A program made the translations under genes and the position numbers. This document shows positions 1 through 9,433 of a DNA stretch of 64,000 bases, in pieces. The notes beneath the pieces are model-generated. The model was not told the DNA's origin. It saw only the letters and a list, made by a program, of their open reading frames with translations, and did no database searches. Source of the stretch: Ampelocalamus luodianensis (taxonomy: Eukaryota > Streptophyta > Magnoliopsida > Poales > Poaceae); assembly GCA_036346255.1 (NCBI GenBank), contig CM070624.1, forward strand, positions 22,352,626 through 22,416,625, in the 5' to 3' direction. How positions within the stretch are numbered: position 1 is the first letter of the stretch; every line of letters starts with the position of its first letter.

Positions 1-1640
1 TCAGCTTAGGTCCTGATTATTGATTTCGCCTAACATCGTTCCATCTTGCATCCTTAAGTTGGGCGTAGGGGTGGCAACAAATCAACCGATGAGGATACAG
101 TTATCCCAGCTACTTCTAGGGAGGACTACATGGCGCCAGGATTTGAGCGTACCCCCCAGGGCGCCCACCCCTAGTATACACTCAATAGAATCTTGACTAG
201 TACGGAGTACCGTACCAAGGCTAGAGCTCCACCTCACCCGGGGTTGTTGGTACATCGTATGGTCAATGCTAGAGCTCCTCCGCACCGAGGGCCATTCATA
301 CATCATACCTGCGGGTCGTGGCTCCTGGGGGCGGATTTCTTGATTCGTTCATTACAAATATGATGGCAGGTGGTAGATAGTTTGACATGACTCAGCTGAA
401 TAATATTGATATTGGATAGACTCAGCTTGACTAGAGTCAGCTTGATGAAGCACCTCCGCCCACTCAATGGTCTTTGTACATTATCCAAACATATATGCGC
501 TCTCTGGACCGGTTCACATATCCCACAGGACATACTCAACGCATGACCAGACACGCACACAGATGTAGACACAGCGAGTAGAGAGTGGCTCAGATGAGTG
601 AGCCATATTGTAGCCCATGTGTAATTACATTGTATACATTATGTGCGTATGTATCTACGATGTTGTGCATTTATGTTGTACTATATTTGTTTTCATATTT
701 TGCATAACATATTTGTATACAATTTGTGTGTATTGTACATATTTGTATACATCATGCACTCTATTATCACATAATTAAAATCATTCAAACAAATTTTTCG
801 CATGATTTAAAATCATTCAAACAAATTCATGGACAGTGTTTGCCATGCCATGTAGTTGGCTAGCCGCTGCATGCATGCCAACTACACTAGCTACTACTAT
901 GAGTACATCGGTTTCGGAGACGAGTGCGATGCACGTACGTAGTTTGTCGGAGTTCACATGAAATCATAAAACACTTGAAGGCGGGGCAGGGGGGTAGTCC
1001 GGCCTCCAGGGCCACGACAAGGCTCCACTATGCCCCAAAAGCACTGAACTCAGCAGCAGTGTGCCCTAGGGGCACGAACTAGCGAGCTCCGGCCCCTAGG
1101 GGCACGGACGAGCTAGGTCCGCCCCCCAGAACGGACTAGCCCCGTGGCGCGCGGAGGAGGCATCCGGCCCTCTAGATCACGGAGGAGGGGTCCCCCCCTC
1201 GGGGACCGGACTCGGTGACGTGTTGAGCAGGAGAAGCCTCTAGATGACTCGATGACATGTTGAGCAGCGGAAGCTCTGTGGTACCATTTTTGCTATTGAT
1301 GTTAGGAGAGGGCTAGATTTGCTATTGAGGGCGTCAACAATGCCATTTTAGCAAAAAAAACCGGTGAAACAAAGACGGTGGCAGTGGAACCTTGAAGGTG
1401 GAAAGAAGAACAATTAATTGTGATGAATAATATGTGATCTTGTTTTAATCATTTCGATTAATTCAATTTACTATCGATTGATGGATTGAGCTTCTATGCG
1501 TGTTATATAGCTCATCCATTGCACAGTTTTGGTCTGGATTTTGCTGATCTAGTTATTATATTCACAATTCATGATGATATTATCCAAGGTGCCAACAAGC
1601 TGTATGTATATAGATTCCACTCTGTAATCTGTATACGCCG
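1..1640. other. No gene recognised; diverse non-coding sequence
   Basis: I see no recognisable gene here. Open frames on the minus strand (about 82-306 and 303-572) have no familiar domain. Positions 600-830 are AT-rich. Positions 960-1260 are GC-rich and hold a short palindromic motif, CCCCTAGGGGCACG, in two near copies around 1065-1110. They also hold a loose repeat, GTGTTGAGCAG followed by ATGTTGAGCAG, near 1220-1270. The patchy composition suggests transposon debris, but no boundary or terminal repeat could be fixed. Confidence 0.4.
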
Positions 1641-1656
1641 CCATCTGCTGAAAGGG

Positions 1657-1953
1657 ACGCGCAAAAGAAATTTGCTTATGATCATGCTTTTTACGGCCGT
1701 AACTTGGTCTATTTGGCTCACAAGAAACGAGATGGTTTTCCAGGACCATTTCCGCTCGTCGCTAACTTCAGTGGCTCACCGAGTGATTTCTTTCATGCAG
1801 CGCTGGAGAATTCTGGTGCCAAAGAAGCTCTCGCTGGGGGTGGAGGAGCTCATAAATCAGCTTCGATCAAGAATCCGTCAGATTTCATTTGCTAATGCAT
1901 CAGTGAGATCTGGAGTTGGCTGTGTAGGCTGTAGTTTGTGTTCTGGAGCTTGA
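1657..1953 (+). pseudogene. LINE (non-LTR retrotransposon) ORF2 C-terminal fragment
   Basis: The translated segment contains a hydrophobic stretch followed by WSIWLTRNEMVF. This resembles the W-x-I-W-x-x-R-N signature in the C-terminal zf-RVT tail of plant L1-type LINE polyproteins. No endonuclease or reverse transcriptase core lies upstream, so this is a 3' fragment of an element that was 5' truncated or later broken. LINE-like 3' sequence may resume after 4325, which would put the 1959-4325 element inside the LINE tail. The family is inferred from one motif, so confidence is moderate. Confidence 0.5.
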
Positions 1954-3218
1954 GCCCTGCCCCTGTTTGTTTAGACTTAGAATTTTTGGTTTATAGCTTA
2001 AAGTCAGCTTTTTAGATTAATTGGCTTATAAGCCTCTGAGCTTTTAAGCAAAGCTTTGGTGTTTGGTAATATAGTTTTTTATAGGATATTGGCTTATTGA
2101 GTTGTGTGTGAAGGATAAAAAGTCTGAATTACCCTTGAGAATTTAAAATACTTTGTTAAGCATGTATTTAAACTTATTTTTGCATAGGATTCAAAAATAC
2201 GACGATACCTGCAAATGTACATATGAAACAAAATAGATTTTACTCATACGTGTATGCGTGTGTACCATAGCCTATCCAAATAATAGTGCCATATTACTGC
2301 TACAAGGTCGATTCTTCAAGGCTTGTATCAGACGGTAGTAAGCATGAACATTTTTCCAATGACCTTTTGCACAAGTATGCTACTGGGCATTCATTTCAGC
2401 AATAAGCTTTAATTATAACACCGTAAGAAACATCACAACTAGCTGCTGATGCCATTGAAAATACATGACTACAGGACCAATACTACTTTATGGCATAATA
2501 GGAGATGAAAAATGTATTTTCTACTACTAGCTGACATTCTACTGCTAGAACATTCCAGTACACAATATTGTCAGCAAAAGTCATCCAGTACATGATAAGC
2601 TTTCAGCACGTCAAGTTTCTACTACAATGGCAGTCTACGTTAATAACATAATCAACACTTCGAATTCTCTAATACATCACACCAATTATGTTCTACTAGC
2701 TGCTGGAGTGCTGGTAGACTCGGGTTGGTTCTTCAAGATTATCCTTTACATGATTCCAACATCCCAGATGCAAAACAATGAACACAGAAGGTGCTAGTCC
2801 AACTCTCTAGCTGCTTGTGAGTTGTGACCTTCTTGGTGCTACTTGATCTGCATAGACAGAAACACATTACACATTCGAGAACAAATACAATAATACATGT
2901 GAGAGAGGTGTCTTATTGCTACCGCTTTTTGTAGGGCATAAACAGCAAAATAATTTACAGGATGTAATGCATAGTTAAATAATTCTGGAGCATTGCTACT
3001 GATGTAAAAAAAATAAGGAAGTCTGAAGTATATATTGATCAAAGTAGAGCATTCAATCATCCTGTAGAGCATTCTAGCAAAATTAATGCTAGTATTGTTG
3101 TAGATGCGCTGGTTTACACTCATCCAATGAGAGTTTCTTTTGGAAAATGTTTCAGAAATCATTGGCACTTACTTTTACAAACAATGCTCTGCTAACATCG
3201 TTTTTCGTTTGATGTATT

Positions 3219-3485
3219 GCTCCAGTGAGCATTGCTACTGATACTATGCTCTAGTACGCATCAAAGTATTGATTTCAATCATCCTGTAATGCTACAGTTA
3301 ACATCAAAGTATTGATTTCAATCATCAAAGTATTTCAATCATCCGATGAGCATTGCTATCGATGCTATGCTCGATGAGCATCAAAGTATAGCATTCAATC
3401 ATCCTCTAAAGCTCCAGTGAGCATCAAAGTATTGATTTCAATCATCCGATATTTCAATCATCAAAGCATCGATGCTATGCTAGGA
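3219..3485 (+). repeat. Nested tandem repeat with ATCAAAGTATTGATTTCAAT units
   Basis: A unit built on AGCATCAAAGTATTGATTTC followed by AATCATCC recurs about four times. Between units are variant pieces such as GAGCATTGCTA and GATGCTATGCT. Copies are degenerate and partly nested. It sits immediately left of the GC-rich core of the surrounding TIR element. Confidence 0.75.
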
Positions 3486-4110
3486 GGAGACAGAGACTCA
3501 CCGGGAGGCGCGGAGGAGGAAGGGCCGACGTCGGGGTCGTCGGGAGGAGGCGGCGGGCCAGGGGAGGCGGCGGCGTCTTCCTCGCGGGGGCGACGGTGTT
3601 GGGGGAGGGGAGGGGAGGCGGCGGCGTCCTCCTCTCGGGGGCGACGGCGTTGGGGGAGGGGAGGGGAGGAGGTGGCGAAGAGGAAGGGGAGGCGGCGGCG
3701 AAGAGGAAGGGGAGCGGCGGCGTGGGGGAGGGGAGGGGAGGCGGCGGCGCACTTGAGGAGGCCGCGTTGATGGGGGAGGAGATGGGAGGCGGTAGCGTTC
3801 GAGAGGGGTGATGGGAGGCGGCACCGTCGGGAGGGGAGATGGGAGGCGGCGGCGATGGGGATGGGAGGGCGAGGGGAGGAGAGGCGGCGGCGATGGGGAT
3901 GGGAGCGGCGCGTCGGGGAGAGGAGGCGCGGCGATGGGGATGGAAGCGGCGCCATCGGGAGAGGAGGGAGGCGGCGCAGGAGGGAGATGGGAGATGGGAG
4001 GCGACGGTGGCGGCAGGGGAGATAGGAGGTGGCGGCGATTGGGAGGGGGAGGCGTCGGGTTGTGGGAGAAGGGTTGGAAGCGATCGAAAATCGAAACGAT
4101 TTGCAATTAT
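3480..4110. repeat. GC-rich purine-biased simple-sequence block
   Basis: The plus strand is almost continuous GGAGGCGGCG / GGGGAGGGGAGG permutations, so frames are open on both strands. Minus-strand readings give Pro/Ser/Arg-rich proteins and plus-strand readings give Gly/Glu/Arg-rich ones. These frames come from base composition and I do not treat them as genes. Similar blocks occur at about 6736-7300, 8600-8960, 12690-13100 and 47150-47420. Confidence 0.7.
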
Positions 4111-4325
4111 ATACTAATGGCATTCTGAGGGTAATTTTAACAAAGTTCGGTGGCAAAGAGATATTCTATTCCGCAAAAGCCAAAAAAGCACCTCCCCCAT
4201 GGCTTATGGCTTTTAGGCTTAATTTGGCTTAAACTTTTTATAAGCCAGACAAAAAAGTCACCCTTTTGTTTAGGCTTAGACTTTTTTGCTTTTAAGTCAG
4301 ACAAAAAGCCTAAACAAAGAGGGCC

Positions 4326-6735
4326 CTAGTAGTCAGTCAATCTTCTTGAGTTTGTAATAGTAGTACCTGAACTTCTTATCCTGGGTGCCCCTTTGTTTTG
4401 TGCTCAAACCTGTAGGCCGGTGTCCCCAGCAAAACTATGGGCATGGCTGTTGTTTTTCTGAAAACCAGTTCCGGCTGGGCTGAATGGCTGAGTTGAACAC
4501 GTTTGATGTTTGACAGTCTGACTTTTAGGTACGCTAGCTAGAGCTTTTGAATTGAAAAATGTCTGAAATAAATGCCCCTGAGGCAAATAACGACAATTAA
4601 CGACAGTCGACAATAATTAATGACAATTAGCTGCAATTAACAACAACGCGGGAGGAGGAGGGAAGCCGGGGCGACAGTGGTGAAACAACCCCCCAAAAAA
4701 TAAAAAATTTGGAGTTTATTTGAATTTTGGTTGAATTTGAAGTTTTTGCCAAATCCGGAAAGATTTCAAACCTTTACGCCTTTCCAATCCGGAAAACCGC
4801 CACCCTAACCGAGAAAATGTATTCTAGGAAGCCACCTCCTCCCCGTTCGTTCTGCTCTCGTGTCGCGCCGTCATTCGCACATGCACACACCGCCCCGGCC
4901 CTATCACTATTCATTGAACCGTTACTGTTCCGGCTGAACCCAATAAGGAATAACGTTGATCTAGTACTATGCAAACCAACCTGATACTATTCTCTCCGAC
5001 CCGTTAAGCGTATTTATATCCATTTCGACCATTTTTGAGCCCGTCAAACTCATTTTCAACTCTGTTCGATCCAACCAAGCACCGTTTAAACCCTAGCCAC
5101 CTACACCACCTTTCCTTTATAACTAATCCATTTTGTTCCTAACTCGTCGTTGCTGAATCCGAACTTATTTATTTGATTTTCTTTCGTGTTAGGATCTGAA
5201 TTTGAAGATCAAACTACGAAAGACGTTGATCAAGGCACGGGAGAAGTAAATCCAGTTGAAGACTACGAACAAGGAGGCAAGTCACATTCCTTTAACATGT
5301 CGAGTCTATGCCACTACTATTATTATCACTACTTTCATTATGCTATTTATGCTCGTTTATTTACATATGAAATAATAGTTTGGAATGAAATGATGAATAG
5401 TTCATTCCTACCATCTAAAAGCACAATTGCGATTTTGTAAGCCATATTCAACTTGACAATCATAAGTACTAGTATAATCACACATTGGTAATTATGGATA
5501 GGTTAATGTCACACAATTGTTTTACAAACACTGATAAGGATATTTGGTTGCTCGCTATTAGACTTTGGAAAGTGAGTTGAGGGTGGAGACCAAGAAGGTG
5601 GACAGTCACGAGTTGGTTAGGAGTCCATCTTCTCACCCAATAGACTTTAGAATGTAAGTTGAAAGTAAGACCAAGAAGGTGGACAACCACGGAATGGTTG
5701 AGAGTCTATCTCCTCACTTGAGAGACAAATAAAGACTAGAAACTTGTGTCAAGTAATAGACATAGAACCCATTGAACCACAAGTTTGGTGTATCCAACCT
5801 AGCTTTGTACACTGCTCATTCCGATCGAATATCTACAAGTGGTAGCTTCCCTAGTAGTAAAGGGCAGTGCGAGTTTGAAAAAGGGGTGGGATAGGGGTGA
5901 GCTTGAAGGTCACTCGTTGATCTAAATAACGGTAGATCCATTTAGCATCGAACTGCGAATTCTGCCACTAGCCGATGGTTTCCTGATGGCTATTTAACCA
6001 AGAACCTACCAAGTAGAGACTAGAAAGGAAAGAACATTGAAAATATTTTGTTATCTCAACTCAGTTGCATGCGAATATGCTACGTGTTCATAGCTTGACA
6101 TTATGAGTCTGAAGTATCTTGTGGGTAAAGTTGTGCAACTCTGCAGAGTATAATTAATAGTATTCGAATACGCCGTGTTTCTGGTTAATGGAGCTATGTT
6201 GATGGGTGATTCCAGTAAACGAGGCATAAGTAGAGATTTTGAGATGTTAATGTGGTAATTACAGATGTTGAAAACCCCTTCTCTTATTATTATTATTATG
6301 GTTTTACTGTTTCTAAAGTCAAAGTGTTTTACTTCAAAAAATGCATCCACGCTCATACTATGGTAACCCCTCAACAATCAATTGAAATCCTAGCAAATAA
6401 TTAAATAGCTTTCCCATGTGGCTTGTCGTTGTGTACTCAAACTTGCTTAATTTTCATCAGAAGGTGTATAAGAGGAATGAAGGACACATTGGGGGAACGT
6501 GTTAGGGTTACGACTGCACTCAAACTTTCTTGTGGAAGCTCTTTGGCTCTTCTGATTGTAACTTAAAGTTTTGGGCTTGAATTACCCACTCAGCTGTTGC
6601 AAAATAGCCATTAGGCCATATTTTAATCAAATTAGTGCTTTTTAAATGCTCGTAAGCATGTATGATATTGTTTCTGTCAGCAACTAAAATCTTAGGCAGT
6701 TGCGAAAATCAGTGTAGCCCTTTTTGAAAAATAGG
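4326..6735. other. No gene; probable LTR-like non-coding retrotransposon debris
   Basis: No conserved protein is visible. A stretch around 5190-5300 (GAATTTGAAGATCAAACTAC, then an AAGGAGGCAAGTCACA-type segment) looks like the transcribed part of the long non-coding LTRs seen in grasses, but paired LTR ends were not found. A two-copy tandem repeat lies at 5557-5720. Assignment as a decayed solo LTR is a guess from general appearance. Confidence 0.3.
5557..5720 (+). repeat. Two-copy direct tandem repeat, ~82-bp unit
   Basis: Copy 1 (5557-5638) and copy 2 (5640-5720) share TAGACTTT, then ACCAAGAAGGTGGACA and a terminal TCTCAC block, with scattered substitutions. It lies in otherwise unannotated non-coding DNA. 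Confidence 0.75.
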
Positions 6736-7330
6736 GTCATTGCAGGCGGCGTGGGAGGAGGTTGAGGTGGCGGCGAGGGAGGACGAGGGAAGCCGGGGCA
6801 GCAGCGACGCGGGAGGCGAAGGTCAGGGTAGCGCCGAGGGAGAAGGAGGGAGGCTAGGACGTCAGCGCCAAGGAAGGAGGCGGAGACCGGGATGGCGTCG
6901 AGGGAGGAGGATGGAGGTGGCATCGGTAAGGAGGTGGGCGGAAGAAGAAGGGAGGTCAGGGCGGCGGCGGCGGAGGGAGTCGACATGGACAGCGTCGGCG
7001 GCAGAGACCAAGGCAATGTCAAGGGAGGACAACGAAGGTGACAGCGGTGACAAGGAGGGCGAAGGGAGGTCGGGGCGACAACATCGAAGGATGGCGGAGG
7101 GAGAACAGAGGCCGAGGGGCGTGGACGGAAGAGGCGACAGAGATCAAGGGAGGAGGCACTAGGGAAGTGGTCGGAGGAGGCGGACGGGGCTACGTGGATG
7201 GTGTCGATGTTTGTTGGGGAGGGGACAGAGGTGGACAGGGGCGGTGTGGACGACAGAGACCACGGGAGGAGCTGGTTCAGCCCGGAGACGGGAGGAGAAA
7301 TAAGGAGTGGTTTAGGGATATTGATGTTTA
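6736..7330. other. GC-rich purine-biased island, not a gene
   Basis: The plus strand is dominated by GGAGG/GCGGCGG/GAGGGAG words. Both strands stay open by composition (Ser/Pro-rich on minus, Gly/Arg-rich on plus). No domain, splice pattern or start context supports a gene. The flanks are AT-rich, so this is probably the core of an inserted element or a captured GC-rich exon, as in the other purine islands here. No terminal repeats were identified. Confidence 0.4.
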
Positions 7331-7429
7331 TATACCATAGCATTGGTGTGTAATTTCATCCCAACTTCAGTGGCAAAGTCCCAAAACCAGCCCACCGAAG
7401 CCGTGGAAAGCTGGCCTAGGCCGGTTTCA

Positions 7430-9420
7430 TACTTCATATTCCGCCTCAAGTCAAAACTCAATTCTTTATTACCTTTGATGATCTCCATTCAGATCTTCCC
7501 ATGGAGAGATCGATGCTAACATTGATGACACTCCCAATACCAACCATCGTTCCAGAATTCCAGTAAAGCTGTCGTCAAGGACAAATCTTTATGATATGCA
7601 ACTATATGGTTTGAGTGAAGGAAACACAAACTTTTTGAAAGCAGGACATGTGTTATAACTTCTTTCAGGAGCTTCGTCACATTCAGATTTCATCCAAACC
7701 TCATCCCAATAGATATTTTGTGCTCCTTAGTCTCAAGATACTTGTTAACAACAGATTTATGGGAAAAGTCTGAAAGTTGTTGGCATGATTTTATTTAGGA
7801 AATAACACTTGTTCATAATTAATGCCCGCTAGGATCATCATGACAGTTTTACTAGTTCACCAAAGGAAGGATTACTGGAAAGGAAAATAGTAAGGCATCC
7901 ATGCAGGATTTCGGTACATGTATAGAGCATAAGGCTATAGCAGCCCAGATGAACAAGAATTATTTCTTGTGCCTGAAGCAAAACAAGCAATACATAGTTT
8001 CTTCTGGAGCTAAATAAAATCAGCAGGCACCCTTATTTGATAGTTAGCATTGAAACAAAATGTAACAAGATGCCAGAAACAAACATGTTGTGGTGAAAGA
8101 CATGAACAAAACGAAAAGTTGTTGAACCTGGGTCTGTAGAAAATCCGAAAAGAGAGTTTCAGTGGAGATGGCACAGGATGTCATTGCTTTTTTTCTAGGA
8201 CTCCAAGATGCATGCTGTGGCTTGATGGATGGCAGCATGCTACTTATTTGCCTCATGAGCCTCCTTGCACCAATCCATAACTCCCCATTCTAAGTTCTGC
8301 CAATAGGATGGAATAGTTAGTATAAGTAATCAGTAATGGCTAAAAAAAAAATGAGGTTAATCCACAGCAAGGTTATTAAGTCGGTAAGTCGACACTACCC
8401 TCCTATTGACCGACTTGCCGACTAGTCGAAAGGTACTGTTCAATGGTACACGCAAAACCTGTTAGTTTTTTTTTTTCCGAAATCCCCATCTTACCCCTCA
8501 TCCAATTGAAAAAAAATCAGGTACATGTGGGGTCCACATTCCATTCTTATCCTTCCCCACCACCGATTTCTCTCCTCCACTTATTCCCTCACCTACATCT
8601 CTCTCCCCAACCGATCTGGCAACCGGGAAGGAGTCGGCGCGACGGTCGACAACAGAGGGGGGCGAGTGGGGCGAGCTGGGGTGAGGAACAGAGAGCAGCG
8701 AGGGAACATATATGAGAGAGCTGGGGCGAGGGGACTGGGGAGATTACCTTTGGTGCCGACGAAGGGCCAGCGAGCTGGGAGCTGCCTAGGCGGGGTTTGG
8801 AGGCTGCCTCGTGGGATCTGGAGGGAGATGAGGCGGGGAGACGATGGGCGGCGGTGAGCTGGGAACTTCAACTCCCGCCGAGGGAGACGAAGGGCGGCAC
8901 CGGCTAGGAGCTGCGGCCGAGGGCGACGATGGGCGGCGGCGATGAGCTTGCTAGGAGCGAGGGCGATGAAGTTTTCGCGTGAGCTTTCACTCCCTCTGTG
9001 TCTCTGTGAGCTCTTCATTCCCTCTGTGCTCTGCGCCTCCCTCATTCCCTCAGCTCTTCTCTGTGACCCCACCTTCCCCCACGGCAAGTCGGCCGACTTG
9101 CCGCCGCCTGGTCGACTAGTCGATAGGTCGCCCGACTTGCCCTGGCAAGTCAAGTCGCCGGACCAACTCGCCTCTACTCCACCGACTTGTCGACGACTAG
9201 TCGTCGACTTAATAAGCATGATCCACAGTTCAACTACGCTGGATGTCAGGATACAAATGGGAATGCACCAAATGCATCCAAGTAGTATGCTTAGGTTATT
9301 GCGTTTTTGCAAACCTCGGAAGATAAATGCAATGGATGGCAAGCAAGCTACCAAAGACATGTTTGACAACGAAAACTCCAATTCAAGTTTCTGCAACCTT
9401 TGATCTGTTTGATACTTGCA
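7430..9420 (-). pseudogene. ARF pseudogene fragment (exons 7-10 equivalents with introns)
   Basis: This is a decayed partial copy of an auxin response factor gene. About 7430-7600 aligns by eye with exon 10 of the intact ARF (54066-54156), sharing CTCCCAATACCAA. About 7665-7745 aligns with exon 9. About 8115-8300 aligns with exon 8, sharing GACTCCAAGATGCATGCTGT and TCATGAGCCTCCTT. About 9245-9400 aligns with the exon 7 region, sharing GAAGATAAATGCA. Order, strand and introns are kept, so it arose by DNA duplication and not by retroposition. Stops, indels and an hAT insertion (8368-9220, between exons 7 and 8) make it non-coding. B3 exons 5-6 and the PB1 exons are absent. It lies just beyond the 3' end of the PPR gene. 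Confidence 0.85.
8368..9220. mobile_element. hAT-type non-autonomous transposon with 8-bp TSD
   Basis: The left end reads CAAGGTTATTAAGTCGG. The right end on the complementary strand reads CATGCTTATTAAGTCGACG. This is an imperfect terminal inverted repeat with the CA start typical of hAT elements. The 8 bp on each side are identical, ATCCACAG at 8360-8367 and 9221-9228, which matches the hAT target duplication length. Subterminal GTCGACTAGTCG palindromes flank a GC-rich purine-biased middle. There is no transposase, so it is non-autonomous (853 bp). It interrupts the ARF pseudogene. Confidence 0.9.
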
Positions 9421-9433
9421 TCAATGTCACAAC

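Larger units (their letters stand above)
1959..4325. mobile_element. TIR DNA transposon, non-autonomous, ~2.4 kb
   Basis: The ends are inverted copies. The left end reads GCCCCTGTTTGTTTAGAC, and the right end read on the minus strand is GGCCCTCTTTGTTTAGGC. Subterminal segments rich in GCTTAAA/TAAGCC are also inverted between the ends. I see no transposase. The inside holds a nested tandem repeat (3219-3485) and a strongly purine-biased GC-rich block (about 3480-4110). No convincing target duplication was found, so the superfamily (Mutator, PIF or hAT) stays open. The element sits directly after the LINE fragment. Confidence 0.6.

Noticed and set aside
3461..4156. Long Pro/Ser/Arg-rich open frame on the minus strand (231 codons)
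   Set aside because: Open because of the GGAGGCGGCG simple sequence. Both strands and several frames are open, with no domain and no codon bias separate from composition.
6684..7343. 219-codon Ser/Pro-rich minus-strand frame
   Set aside because: Same compositional effect in a GC-rich purine island. No domain or start context.
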